Below, one piece after another: positions 48,630 through 60,514 of a stretch of 64,000 nt of DNA; positions within the stretch are counted from its first letter, which is position 1, and every line of letters begins with the position of its first letter. Source of the stretch: Varanus komodoensis (Eukaryota > Chordata > Lepidosauria > Squamata > Varanidae). The stretch is taken from contig NW_025335661.1 of assembly GCF_004798865.1 (NCBI RefSeq), positions 1,929,559 through 1,993,558 of the forward strand. The letters are read 5' to 3'. The notes beneath the pieces were generated by a model. The model searched no databases. It was not told the origin of the DNA and worked only from the letters and a program-made list of their open reading frames with translations. Position numbers and translations under genes: made by a program.

Positions 48630-48875
48630 TTCCGCACATTCCCCACTAGGGACGCAGAGGAAACCAGGGACGCCCAGCGGCACGTCCCCCAGAAAGTCAA
48701 CCAGAGCGAAAGCCTCCGGGAGCTGGGGCAGGAAGGGGGAAGCGGGCAGCACGGACCGAGCTGCGAGCAAACTTGCTCTCTGGGCAAAGTTGCGAGCCGG
48801 GGCGCGAGAGCGGCGCCTCCTTTTCTTGCAACGGAAGGACCCTCGCGGGGCGGCGCGCTGCCGCGATCGAACCCT

Positions 48876-48996
48876 GAACGCGACAACGTTCCACGTTAGA
48901 ACGCTGCGAGCTTTAGAACGTTCTCTCTCCTCCTTCCGGCGTTCGAAACTGAGAATCTTCGAAAGGCCGCCAGCTGGGAGAACGCGATCGTTCGAA
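48876..48996. promoter_or_regulatory. Cluster of GAACG/CGTTC and TTCGAA motifs
   Basis: GAACG occurs at 48876, 48899, 48916 and 48980. CGTTC occurs at 48887, 48919, 48940 and 48989. TTCGAA occurs at 48942, 48958 and 48991. AGAACGTTCT at 48915-48924 is a perfect palindrome and contains GAAnnTTC, the two-unit core of a heat-shock element. The cluster sits in the presumed 5' UTR or proximal promoter. Confidence 0.45.
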
Positions 48997-49029
48997 ATGT
49001 GCCTTTTCCTCCCGTCCACCTCCTTTTCC

Positions 49030-49175
49030 TGCGCCGCCAAACTGCGCTGCCTCCAATGAATGCGTCTGGTGGGAGGGGGTCGTGGTCTCGCCGCCCAGCC
49101 TTCCTCGCCCGGTAGGGTCCGCGAGGGGAGCGGTCGATCTGTTCATTGGCTTGAGCTATAATAAGGCCTCTTAAA
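49030..49175 (-). promoter_or_regulatory. Putative core promoter with CCAAT boxes and AT-rich element
   Basis: On the minus strand, going toward the gene, there is TTATTATAG near 49155-49163, a CCAAT box at 49149-49145 and a GC-box-like GGGCGG near 49093-49099. A second CCAAT in the opposite orientation sits at 49053-49057. TTTGGCGG at 49034-49041 resembles an E2F site. The gene starts about 400 bp further on. These are motif matches only. Confidence 0.45.
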
Positions 49176-49470
49176 ATAAATAATTAACGTGAAGTTTTTT
49201 TTAAAAAATAACAGATCTTGAAGCGGAATCTCACTCGGACGCCGCCCTGACACAGCGGGTCCCTTGCAAAGATGCCGTGGGACCAGTCTGTTTTAACAGA
49301 GAACCGGGTGGCTGCGGGAGGTAATGGGGGGAAGGGCACCGCGGGAACTTCTGGAGGACCGAGGGACATTCCCGACCAGCAGGACCGCCCGCTTGACACC
49401 TTGGCACACACAGACGCGATAAGGTGTCATCAGATTATGCAGCTGGGGAGGTAGTGAAATGGATCTGACC

Positions 49471-49497
49471 GGGGTGGGGGGGGTGGGGGGGGAAGGG
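49471..49497 (+). other. G-rich tract, quadruplex candidate
   Basis: Several G runs lie close together at the upstream edge of the CpG island. This can form a G-quadruplex on the plus strand, which is the template strand of the glypican gene. Confidence 0.4.
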
Positions 49498-49499
49498 TT

Positions 49500-51415
49500 C
49501 TTTATTAAATGCAAGACTTTCCAAATCTAGAGACCAACTTTTAAACAAGTCTTCATACCCCTTGGTGTTCACCTGGGTCAGTATCTGCAAGCAAGGCAAC
49601 TGGGTGTCAAAAGTCTAGAAGAGCCCCTGGAGAACCAAATCCAAATTTGGCAATCTTAGATTATGAAGCCCAGAGCGTCCTATATACATGTGTGGGATAC
49701 ATCCCGGAACAGTGTAAACACCTCTGAAGTGAGTAACTAGGAACAGTGTCCTACACAAGGCGTGGCTCATGCCCACTGGGGTGAAGACAGGGCAGCTAAT
49801 GGTTGGTTGAGCCAAGACAAGCAGGACCAGGCGAGGCAGATGGAAGGTGGCACACCAGCTGGAAACGTGTATGTGGAAGCAAAGTATGCAGTTATAAACA
49901 AGCAAGACAAAACAAACTCAAAACAAATAGTAATTAAATAGCTGTATAACAGTATTTTCAGAAGCTGTTAAAGATCTACCTCAAGATATGTAACCAAGAC
50001 CCAAGACTTTTTTTTTCTCTTTTGCCATATTCTATAGGTGGTGATGCACACCATAGAAGCACATCCCTACCTCCAAAAAACTCCCCAAAGTACAGACAGA
50101 TCCGTGCCCTGCTTTATGCTCAACCACTCCAGGTCCCCAACATCCCCACCCTGAAATTGCAGGCATTGCAATGGCCATTCTGCCCACCTTACGGTACATG
50201 GAGCACTTCCCACCTCACACAGACAGATTTTAAACTGATGGCAGGGAGAATGGTCCCTAGCAGGGAATAAGTATTCCCCCTAAGAATGAGTGGCATTAAT
50301 TCAACAGGTATCACTTTTGCTCATAGGCAGATGCTGTAATGAGGAAAATCTCACACACTAGCCAGATAGCTGTTAAGACATGGGACTCCTGTCAAGAGGA
50401 ATACACACACAGCCCAATCCTAATGTGTACAAATCATAAGTCCACTTTAATTCAAAGCAGGGCTCCAAAGCACTTTCATTCCCAGAAAAAGTCAGTAAAA
50501 TAGGTGAATAGTAACTGTCTCCACCATTCTCTGGATCAGAGTACAATGCATGTGGACAACTAAGTTGCAATGGTAAAGAGTAATAATTCCAGGGGTCTGT
50601 CGTCTGTGGGCAACTACTGGAGTGTGGACCTTCAGCAGGTGTCCTTCTGCACCTACCCTTGGCACCAGCCCTCGTTGGAACCAGCAGGGAAAACCAACAT
50701 GGCATTGGGTCCATTTCCTCTGCTAGAAAACCAGACCTCAGTTTAATGCTTCATTTCTGTTGCTATGAGGGGTGGGGAGAACAAGAACCATTTGAAGCAG
50801 TGGTGATAGAATGATTCAAAACTGAGAATATCCCAGACTGTCTACATAAAGAAGCATCTATCTGGGCATTTGGTACTCCCCAGCTTGCCTGTGTAAACTC
50901 AGCTGTGATCAAAACTGCTTTGTATAAATGCAAATATGCCTCAGGGAAGTAGCACTGATAAGGCCATTGGTTTGGATGTCTCTCTTGTTTCCCTGGACAT
51001 GAGAAGACAGCATGGTGAACATGCCCTGGGATTTCAACATGAAATGCTTCCTAAGTAAATCCAGTCATCAAAGGGCTTGATTGCTATTTCTTGGTTCAGT
51101 ATTTAGAGTCCAGGGTGGGAAATGGGTTTCTGAGATGTGGCAGGCTTCTTGATAGATAACTGAGAAGAGGAAAAGAAAGCTCTATATTGGTATTTGCCTG
51201 CTTGTGGATAATGCTAAAGGGGGTGTGGACATACATGTGAGTCTGGCCCCCCACAGTCTAGGCTCTGGTTAGACCTTTGCACATTTGAGTGTGATGGTTT
51301 CAAGAGGGCTTTGTAATTGAGCACAGCTCAATGCATTTACAGAGTTCCCCAGACTGGAAACTCTGCTAAGTGCCATTTGTGACTGCAGAAAATTTGTAAG
51401 AACATGCAACTGAAT
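49500..51415. other. Upstream intergenic DNA, unannotated
   Basis: Only a second-family palindrome at 50411-50466 is recognised. No exon-like frames. Confidence 0.45.
50411..50466. repeat. Palindromic repeat, second family
   Basis: AGCCCAATCCTAATGTGTAC, then CATAAGTCCACTTTAATTCA and GCAGGGCTCC. Confidence 0.5.
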
Positions 51416-51419
51416 GTAT

Positions 51420-51605
51420 TTAGAAACAGAGTGAGTCAGAAGGGGTCTCCCAGGCCATCTAGTCTGACCCCCAGTTCCGCTCACGACATGCCCACCATTT
51501 ACAGAGCTTCTTCAGGGTACAGGTGCATGGGATACTGGGCATGCTTAAATGAATGCCCAGGTCACCTTCCTTGCTTCAGGCCCACATGTGAGCAGGCAAA
51601 CACCT
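51420..51605 (-). mobile_element. CR1 LINE 3' fragment
   Basis: The plus strand reads AGAAGGGGTCTCCCAGGCCA then TCTAGTCTGACCCCCAG, the reverse complement of a CR1 3' end. Confidence 0.6.
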
Positions 51606-51619
51606 GCACAGGGCTGAAG

Positions 51620-53450
51620 ACTAGCTAAAAGAATGTCATTTGTTATGACCTATGGATACCAAGTGCTAGAAGCAATTCTTGGAAACAGACTCACCATGTT
51701 GAATAAATCTACTCAGCATCCCTGCTGTAACTTTTACACATATTTACCACCAGGGTATTTATCATTATTGTGAGTTTCCACATCCCCACCTACAAGAGGT
51801 GGAGCTGAACCAAAATTTCTCAGAAGAGTTCTTTCTTTTTCTTAATCCCATGGGGGGAAAGGAGCATATCACAGAATTTTCCCCATCAATCTTTTATGTT
51901 GGCTACCATTTGCTTATCCCCAGAGACCTTGGAACAATGCTCGGTCTAGGGTTTAAGTTGTGGGGAGGTGCCAAGTGTAGGTCAGGCTACCAACGCAGTT
52001 GTCACTGTTGCCACTTGTGACAACAAAGCAGCAAAAAATGAAAACGCTTGAGGGGAAAAGGAAAAGCTATGCAACTAACAGTAAGAACTTTTAAAATCAC
52101 AGCTAGAGAATTTCTATTCCTCTCCTAACCAAAGAATACTTAGCAATACCCCCCCCCCCTCATCTAACCACTCATAAATAGGACAAAGGATTTTGGGAGA
52201 CCATTTTTACTCAGACTTTCAGGGCTGACTATGACCAAGTAACCTACACTGGGCTTCTCTCTCCTAGCAAGTGTCCAGCTCTAGCAGCAGCATGTCACTT
52301 GGGTGGCCATGTGTCATGTTTTACAGAAGACAGTCCTCTGCTTGAAGGACTTCTATTAATCACATTGGCCTGTGTCTGCTAAACAACCACTGAGACAAAG
52401 GCATCCCCTCGCCTTATGGTAAGGATGCATCTGCACATTAGACTTGAGAATCACATCATTCAGTAAACTTCTTGGCAAACTATCAACAGTGTAAAATGGT
52501 TGTATTTTTAACACCCCCCTCCCATTGTCTGAAATAAATAAGTACCACCTGTAGCAGATGACTATCAGTAGTATTGGTTTCCTCTCAGCCATGTAAACCT
52601 TGCAGTGTGTTTATTGTCTGTTCCCACCAACTAAAACATCATAATTAAGTCCTGATGGCCAATGAATATACGTCTGCATCAGTTGTAGGACCTTATAGTT
52701 GTATGACAGAGTCTTATGCCTAAATGATGTACAAACAATAGTAGATGAGCATCTGTAGCGGTGAAGAAAATTATCTGCATTTTATTAAGTTTTCATAATT
52801 TAAATGGCTTTACAATTAATAGTATTTGTCAACCGTCCTCTCTGCCTTCATTCCCTATCCTTTTTTTTTTTTGCACTTTGTAGCATCTTGTTAAACTTCA
52901 ATAAACATATGGTTAAAGACATTGCTTTTTGGGTGTAGGAAGAAATTCAGTGCATAGAACCAGCATGTGTCACAGAGGTATCACAGATAAACAGCATGTA
53001 TAAGCTTGTGTATATAGGAGTCTGCCTATCTTTAACCTAGGTAATGAATGAAGTCCTTCCCTAAGTGTTGTTGTTTGTTGTCTAAGCACCTTAATCTGCT
53101 TTCAGAAGAAACTCAAGTTCATATTTTAGCAGAGAGGTATTGAACTTCTTTTATCCAGAGGGTCAAATTCCATTTTGGAAATGATCTTGGAGGCTGCATT
53201 ACAGTGTTGGGAGAGGCTGAAGACAAAATGGGATGGGGCCAAAGGCAAAGGAGAAGTGGTTGAAATATCAAAAACAGCAGCATATTATGGCTTTAATTTC
53301 TTACAGCAAGTATCCAAGCAATAGTAGAGGCATTCCAACCTTTTAGAATAGGCAAATGGGGAAACATGTAAAAACCAAGAAGCTACCAAACAATCAATGG
53401 TCCAAGTGAGGGAGTGGGGCATCTTATAGGATATATCCTGAGTTTACTAG
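51620..53450. other. Upstream intergenic DNA, unannotated
   Basis: A C run at 52149-52158, a T run near 52861-52872 and the GACAGTCCTCTG motif at 52329-52340. Nothing else recognised. Confidence 0.45.
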
Positions 53451-53451
53451 T

Positions 53452-53640
53452 AATAATACTTAATATGTTTATAGCACTTCCAAGTATTCAAAGCACACAT
53501 GAATTATCTACCTGTAATCCTTACAAGCCTGTAAAGTAAGTTAGTATTGTTATCCCTTATAATGCAGATGAGTGAAATCAGGTTGCCTAAGGCAACCTAG
53601 TGAGTTCACAGTAGAGGTAAGATTTAATGCACCAGCTGTC
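53452..53640 (-). mobile_element. MIR SINE (amniote type)
   Basis: On the plus strand: TTTATAGCACTTCCAAGTAT, CACATGAATTATCTACCTGT, TTACAAGCCTGTAAAGTAAG, TATTGTTATCCC, GCAGATGAGTGAAATCAGGT and CTAGTGAGTTCACAG. This is the standard MIR order and is closer to mammalian MIR than the other SINEs here. Confidence 0.75.
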
Positions 53641-54234
53641 TTTATCTATAATCTTATACCAACTAATTTAGGAATTAGTCTTATTAAAATTTGTGGGGTT
53701 TACTTCTGACTATAGTCAGAAATCCCTATAGTATAGGGATTTTCATAGCAGGAAAATGCAGTACACAAAAGGAACTTAGAGGCAATTGTCACGGGCACAA
53801 TTGGTAAAGGAGGTACACTAGAACGATTTTGACTTGTGTTGTTTGTTCTTTGTATTTTACAGCAGTGGTTGAGAACTGGTTTTAGCTGGAAGGGAATTTT
53901 TTATTGTGGGCTGAGAGACATCAGGAGGCATATTCCAGTGCTGGCCAGGACCAAAAGCAAAGGTATGGGGACAAAACTGCAAAACTGAACATATTTTAGC
54001 TTAGATCTCTTACTGCTAGTAACTAAACCTTAGGTGGGAGCAGAAACTGCACAAAGGTCAGGAAAACACTAAACCTTCAGTGGTAGGAGGAAGGTGGCAG
54101 GAGCATCTGACCAGCCCTGGAAGGCTAGATTTTTCCCCATGCCTGAACTTCTCCACTCCTGACTTAGTTAATGGTGCAAATCTCCCCAAATAGACTTGCA
54201 TCAACAATGAATAAGCATCCTTTAACTTCTAAAG

Positions 54235-54412
54235 CAGGGGTCCTCAAGCTTTTCCAGCAGGGGGCCAGTTGAAAGGTGCCGGTGCTGGGTGCGGGCTGGA
54301 AAGGTGGCGCTGGCGGTGCCCGTGGGCTGGTGAGGGGGCTGGGGCGGTGCGCGAGGCGAAGCGAGGTGGGCGGGCATGGTGAGAGGAGGGGAGGAAGGCG
54401 CACGAGGCAGCG

Positions 54413-54453
<41 letters not shown>

Positions 54454-54599
54454 GAGATCATTTTCTCCAAGAGAGCAAATTGCGGCCTCCCTGCACACTG
54501 GACAAGGTGGGCGGCAGCGGGCGCGCACATGGGCGCCGCGGGTCCAAATGGGCATGGTGGGCAGGATCTGGCCCCCGGGCCTTAGTTTGAGGACCCATA
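54235..54599. mobile_element. hAT non-autonomous transposon, GC-rich
   Basis: The ends are CAGGGGTCCTCAAGCTTTTC and, at the right, GGCCTTAGTTTGAGGACCC. They are flanked by a perfect 8 bp duplication, TTCTAAAG, at 54227-54234 and 54600-54607. The inside is GC-rich and contains a (CTTG)n tract at 54412-54453. There is no transposase. The open frames of 100-130 codons here are by-products of GC content. Confidence 0.9.
54412..54453 (+). repeat. (CTTG)n tandem repeat inside the hAT
   Basis: About ten CTTG units. Confidence 0.95.
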
Positions 54600-55769
54600 T
54601 TCTAAAGGATTCATGCCAGCGTTCGCTTGGAGCCAATGATAGGCAAACTGAAGCATCCGCCTAGTTCCCATACTCGATTGCTTTCACCCTTAGATGTGAA
54701 AAAGCCAAAGCAACAACCGTCTAATAGAGGGGACACACACAGATAGATGGATGAGCACGCACGCACACGTGTACATGTACACAGAGAAATCCTACATAAC
54801 TTCTGGCTTTGTTGAGTCAGTAGATCTGATTTCAAAATGCTCAAGATTCACTATTTTAGCTTTGAAAATTCTAAGAACTGTTGTCAAACCTATCTGCATC
54901 TTATATTAAATTTTAATAATAAAAATACTGAAGCATTCCACCTACTGGGCTTGTATGTAATGTTTAGATTTTTCTTATTTAGTCAAATAAAAACAATCAA
55001 GGAAGAGAAGAAAGTACATTCATTCTTTACTTTTATAAAAATAGCTGAGTTAAGAAAAAGTAGATCAGTAGTACATTCAGAACACTACATGTTATATTTT
55101 AAAATAGTTCTTCTTGAGCATGAAGTAGACACATTTTGTATGATTCTCTCTCTTGTTGCAGGGTGTCAAATCAAATGAGTTGAGTGGTCAAACCCCCTCT
55201 CCGTTCTCACCCCACCCCATCCACTCAAGCAGATATCTACAGTTCTATGCCCATTTTCCCCCGGCCATAGATAAACGAAAATATAAAGGGATAGAAATAC
55301 TGTGTTACAAAAGCCAGAACGTGTTCTTCAGATGTCTTTATTTATGTCAAAGGTCTCTATTCTATCAATTGCACCTGCAGTCCAGTGCAAATTAGGGAAA
55401 GTGGCGAAGGTCATCTCTTCCTCCTTCCCTGCCACATAGCCAGTTTTGAGCATGTAGCTGCAACACTTGGGAAAGGGAGGGAATGGTGTTTCAGTGTTGT
55501 CAGGATCCATTGTCTCCTGGCTATCCAAGTCCTTTCCCTTTCCTAAAATGGTGTCTTCACCCCATCTCTGAGGTTACATTTCCAACCCTGAAAAAGAAGC
55601 ACTTCTTTCCACACTAGCTCAGTGAGGGATCACAGCGCAGATCTCCAGCTCCAAGATCAAGCTTTGTTTCTGGCCTTGGATGTGCAAATCTGAACTATGG
55701 TTCACTAGATGTAGTCTTGGAAAGGCACTGAGGCTTCCAGCAGAAATTATAACGTATTTTTAAACAAAT

Positions 55770-55922
55770 ATAAATCCTGTAGTAATGGGATATATTTAGG
55801 GATTTATTTTTTCAAATTGTTGGATGCTGTGGTGTTTTGTTTTATTCTACTCGTTTTTTATTAGAAGCCATTCTGAGATGCTAGTGGGTTAGAAAAGCTT
55901 TTAATAAATAAAAATAAAAATA
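55770..55922 (+). mobile_element. L2-like LINE 3' tail, old
   Basis: GAAGCCATTCTGAGATGCTA then GTGGGTTAGAAAAGC and TTTTAATAAATAAAAATAAA follow the L2 tail plan without an intact hairpin. Confidence 0.5.
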
Positions 55923-56151
55923 TTTGTCATAGCACCCGGCAGTGTTTGTGTACATAACAGTTAGAAACCTTTTGGATTTCAACATCCTGACACTTGGAAC
56001 GATCAGGAGAGTTTTAGGAAATGTATCGGGGACAGACATTAGCATAAATGAAGCAGCAATTATACATCACCAAAGTTGGGGACCGCTGAGGTGGAAACAA
56101 AAAAACATACACATAATGCCGTATTCTGTGTTAGTTTCCAAACACAATACC

Positions 56152-56152
<1 letters not shown>

Positions 56153-56198
<46 letters not shown>
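56153..56198 (+). repeat. (GAAA)n microsatellite
   Basis: About eleven GAAA units. Confidence 0.95.
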
Positions 56199-56269
56199 GT
56201 TTTCCAAAGCAACCAGAAAGTGAGCAACAAAAAATACCAACAAAAGAACAAAATACTGAAATCAGCATG

Positions 56270-56477
56270 GCGTGGGCTACCAGCCGGATCCCACAGAGCC
56301 GTCTGTCCCTTCCCTGCCCGGCAGCACCAGCTCATCCCCCATCCGAGGAAGAGGTGGTAGAGCACAGTCAGCCCTGATGCCAGTCTGCAGCAAGCAGGAA
56401 GTGGCCATTCACGGACCAGCAGAAAATCTCCAGCAGAACAGTGCCAGTTCCCAGACCCGTGGTTGAAAACCACTGCT
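56270..56477. mobile_element. Possible hAT right end
   Basis: The segment ends CCCGTGGTTGAAAACCACTG, like an hAT terminus. ACCAAAGTTGGGGACCGCTG at 56071-56090 looks like a second hAT end in the same direction. No matching left end or duplication was found, so this is tentative. Confidence 0.3.
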
Positions 56478-57429
56478 CTAAGTGAATAGAAGTACTACTG
56501 CCTTTTACTAAGAAACCGCCCCCACCCGCAAAGGACAGGTTATTTGTTATTTTGCTGGTGAATTAGAAAAGAAGCAAAACCTCTTCTTTTACAGAGGACA
56601 GTCCTCTCTTTGAAAAGCTTCCAGTAGGTCATCTTTGTCTGAATGTGTTAAAGGGTCGGTCCTGTTTAAAGATAAAGTACCATAGGAATTGTAACCCTTC
56701 AAACCTTAGGAGCTGGAACAGGCATGCATTGAAGTTATTTGGTCATGAATCTTTCCACTATAGAGAGATATATTGTATTTCTATTTAAAATAATAGTTTT
56801 TCCAAACTTGTATCTATCAGCATATGCAAATTATCTTCTTTCTTCATGGTTCATAAGTGGCCTCTAATTTGAACTAAGCGGCCAAAGGGCACATTACTAT
56901 CAATATTTTCATGCGTCCGAGTGTTGATTTTCATGCAAAGAGGTGGTAAAGCTAATGATAACCCCTGTAGTTTGCCTCTTATCCTGCTGAATACCCTAGT
57001 AGTGGCACACTATGTTTTATGGAATGATAAAGGACACCACTGGCTGTATTGAGGCCTGACTGAGGTTCCTAAATGACTTTAAGAACCTTAGACTTTGTGT
57101 TTTGACACCCCTGTTCTGGCTGCACTGCACTGCCTGGAATAATATTGGGTATGTTACAACCTGATTCTAACTATATCTCACCAATTAGTCAACCCATTCA
57201 TATCAGAATATGTGGGAGTACAGCTTTGCCATAGTTCTCTAATATGTAGATTAAAAACATCAGAGTAGTGCGCATATGGCTTCTTAACATTCTCCGCCCA
57301 CTTGAGCCAGACGAAATGGAGGCCAATTTCACAATGTTTTTCAGGAAAAGAGACATTGTTCAACAGGTTTGCACAATAGGGTTCACTATTACCAGTAGCA
57401 TATCACCATGCTAGCAGCTGGGCCACCAT

Positions 57430-57558
57430 TATCATTTTGTTATTGTTATTTTTATATTGTTACTTTTGTAATTTTCTTCATATTGTGAGCCGCCCCGAGG
57501 CTTCGGCGAATGGGGCGGCATATAAATGTCTTAATAAATAAAAATAAATAAAATAAAT
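57430..57558 (+). mobile_element. L2 LINE 3' tail, young, body absent
   Basis: The tail has the GCCGCCCC (57489-57496) and GGGGCGGC (57512-57519) hairpin, then ATATAAATGTCTTAATAAAT. It is almost identical to the tail of the 5130-6157 element. Severe 5' truncation is common for LINEs. Confidence 0.8.
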
Positions 57559-57638
57559 TATGGATCCTTTACAGTACTCTGAACCAGCAAAGTTCTACAT
57601 CACTGGTTGGGGCCAGGAGAGAGAATGATGGCTTCAGC

Positions 57639-57656
57639 CTCTCTCTCTCTCTCTCT
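57639..57656 (+). repeat. (CT)n short microsatellite
   Basis: Nine CT units. Confidence 0.9.
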
Positions 57657-57928
57657 GAAGAATATTTGGAAAATTATCTGTGGAGTGCCCTTCCTTGTCT
57701 AATCATGGAAAAGCCAAACTACAGAATTTCTCTCAGATAATTTTATTTGAGAAATTGTGGTTCAGCTCTGCAAATGCTGTTATTATTCAGTTTGTGTGGG
57801 ACTGGCTATTTGGGTGCATAGATTATATACATAAAGGGTCATGTATCAGTGCTGAAATTAGAGAAGGAGAAGACAAGATGCCACATTAGTGCTTTTTTCC
57901 CCCTGTGTTACCCTTCCCTTTCAAATTC

Positions 57929-57955
57929 CACACACACACACAGCACACACACACA
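57929..57955 (+). repeat. (CA)n short microsatellite
   Basis: About twelve CA units with one interruption. Confidence 0.9.
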
Positions 57956-58659
57956 AATACAGTGTTAGTTTCACTCTTTCCAAACTGTTTGGCACCAGAA
58001 GACCTTCAGCACTGGATGGAGATGTTTAAAAATTTATTTTAGGAACCAAATGTTCATATTCATTTTACATAGTCATGTTCTTGAAATTAAGTGCGTAGGT
58101 GTTTGCAGGATTGGGACTTCTGTATGCACTGAAAAATAATAAAAGGGGTACAAAAGGTTGACAGAGAAGTATAAAGAAACCTTGTGGTAATGATTAGCGT
58201 AACAAGCTGCATTCATAGCACCCCAGCTGGCCAGCCTTTATCAAGGCATGGAGTGCCTTTCATGAGTCCAAGGACAAAAGAAATAAATGGAACAATAAAA
58301 AACAGTAATACTAACTCTGCATTTCTGCAAGCACTTTCAGCCAAGAATGTCTTATATAGATGTATGCTAACATTTCCTGGAAGTGGTGTGTGTGCACACA
58401 CTTCTCTCAGTGAAAGGCATCCTCAGTTGGAAAGATGGATGCATATTTCAATTCAGTAAATTCTTATAAAAATGAACTAATATTCACTAAGTTCTCTGTG
58501 ACACAAAGACCCTGAGATATTTGTTAAAAATCAAATATGGAAGAAAATAAAACTGACACTTGCCTCTTCAGGACCAGGACTTTGAACGTTTAGCTCTTAA
58601 ATGCCTAGGTCTGAGTCCCTGCATATCCCTCATGTTAGTGCTCAGCTGGGTTGCCACTT

Positions 58660-58790
58660 TTCCCCCCTGCCAGGCGCCTCATCTTTAGCCACTATGTAGC
58701 AGGCCAGTACATCATGCTGTGCCTATTGCATTTACCTGGTGCAGAGGAGTAAGAGTTTTGTTTCAATTCGTTTTTACTAAGAATGTATCC
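58660..58790. repeat. Unnamed dispersed repeat shared with 19150-19250
   Basis: CATCTTTAGCCACTATGTAG then CAGGCCAGTACATC aligns to the earlier copy. Confidence 0.35.
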
Positions 58791-58799
58791 AAAAGCTTA

Positions 58800-60005
58800 T
58801 TCAGCAAAATTCATACCGAGTAGAAAAAACTGAGATTTAAAGAATACAAATGCAGGAGAAAGCAACACTAGTACATTCATCCAGGTATATAACATTAAAG
58901 CTTACAATTACTATCAAAACAAGAGAAGAAAAACAAGGGTCCTTTTCTTCTCCTTTCTGTGCTGGACATTTTTTTCCATTCAAAATTCCCACCACCATGG
59001 ATGGAAATCACAGATAATTTCTATAACTATATCTTTTTCTCTCTAGGGAGAAAAGCAGCTGGACAATTTGATCAGCAGCAGCAGCGGCGGCGGCATGCAG
59101 GAAAATAATAAAGGGCTTCTGTTGTTTCTCCACTCCTGATCTCAGCCTCTGAAGTGGGAAATGTTAACAGGCATCTGTGTATCATGACTAGTTTGGCTCA
59201 ATTATACTGAGTTCGAGCCAAACAATATCCCTTATTTGCAATGTGCTCACATTAACTTCCCCAGGAATACTTCCCATTCCTACATATTTTATTCAGATAG
59301 TACACTCCATCATCAATTGGAATTATGTCTGAAGAAAGCAACTTAGATGCATAGGCCTGCCAAACAGTTCATTCAGTGCTTGTTTAATAACTTGCTTTAA
59401 AGTGTACTTTATTCTAGAAATTCAGACCATTACATTTAATAGCCAATGGCTGGTTCTCTTTCTAAATCATTTAGTAGACCATTTACTTTTAGCACAGCTT
59501 CATTCATTACATGGTTGCAAACAGATGTTTTGCCACCCTGTGTAAAAAGAACAAGGAATCGCTCCTTGGCATGTCTAAAAGTCCTGGCACATCAGCTTGT
59601 GCCCCTTGAAAATGGATTCAGCTAAAGATCTGTCTTTGCAAATGTATTGTCTCTGGCATGCACAGGCTATTACTTTCTATCAAAATGTCAGTTAAAGGGT
59701 TAACCCTTTGGAATGTGCCAGGTATCTTGCTATGTAGATCATCATCACTGAAGGTAAATACAACTTTAAATTGCATTCACCTGGAAATTGATTCCTCACA
59801 CCACAGACAATCTGAAGCTTTGTAGGCATATATATGAAGGGTCAATGCTTTTGAATTGTCAGAAGAGAAACCAGGAAGACTATTTTACCTTTACTGGGAA
59901 ACAAATTCACAAGCTTAATTTGAAATCCAGTAATCCTAAAATTATGCAGCATGTACTATACAGGTGTACAGTGCTTCTGCATGCCTGTATCAATGTCACA
60001 CACAC
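58800..60005. other. Upstream intergenic DNA, unannotated
   Basis: AT-rich. A short CAG/CGG-rich patch at 59072-59096 (ATCAGCAGCAGCAGCGGCGG) is the only local oddity. Confidence 0.45.
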
Positions 60006-60012
60006 TGTAACC

Positions 60013-60224
60013 CAGGCGTCTCAAACTCAGCTTACCTGGGGGCCACTGGAAGTAGAGTCTGGGTGAGGCTGGGCCGCATCAAGTATTCCACCACCGCGGT
60101 GGTGTGGGCCGCTCATCCCGTGGCCGGCCTGGGCGCCGCCGGAGCTTTGAAGGCCGCAGGGCCCCTCCCCCGTGCCCCCCCCATCCTGGCAATTGGCCCA
60201 CGGGCCACGAGTTTGAGACCCCTG
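60013..60224. mobile_element. hAT non-autonomous transposon, GC-rich
   Basis: Ends CAGGCGTCTCAAACTC and GAGTTTGAGACCCCTG are inverted copies with one mismatch. The flanking 8 bp duplications are CTGTAACC (60005-60012) and CTGTAGCC (60225-60232). The interior is GC-rich with many CpG. No transposase. Confidence 0.9.
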
Positions 60225-60514
60225 CTGTAGCCTCTAAAGGAAACAATCCCTTCAGTCACATTAAAATACTTCGGCCCTATAAAGGGTCACAGCAAGCCTT
60301 TTGTGGACACAAAGCAGGTAACATCCAAGTTCTTTTCATCCAAACTAAGACTGCAACAATCACTGCCAGAATAGCATCTTTCAAATAGTCTGGTTTAAGA
60401 GACATAGTAGAGGCTTCAGCTGCATGTGCCTTATATATTCATCTTGACACTGGCTTGATAATCATTTCTAAAGTTTGTTCATCAGCAACATTTATAGCAG
60501 CCTTCATAATTTGC

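Larger units (their letters stand above)
47940..49410. promoter_or_regulatory. CpG island over glypican exon 1
   Basis: CpG dinucleotides become dense here, in sharp contrast to the AT-rich flanks. The core is 48040-49130. The island contains exon 1, the presumed 5' UTR and the start of intron 1. CpG-island promoters are typical of glypican genes. The exact transcription start cannot be read from sequence. It probably lies 200-500 bp upstream of the ATG at 48629. Confidence 0.8.

Noticed and set aside
48507-49059. Plus-strand frames of 130 and 178 codons across exon 1
   Set aside because: Antisense shadows of the glypican exon in CpG-rich DNA. A divergent non-coding transcript is possible but not shown.
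52861-52895. TTGCACTTTGTAGCATC, which looks faintly like the reverse of a miR-17 family seed
   Set aside because: The match ends after the seed and there is no hairpin partner.
54164-54664. Frames of 79-130 codons with CLLACLLA or QASKQASK repeats
   Set aside because: They are translations of the CTTG repeat and GC-rich interior of an hAT element.
56060-56473. Frames with KERKKERKK or FLSFFLSF repeats
   Set aside because: They come from the GAAA microsatellite.
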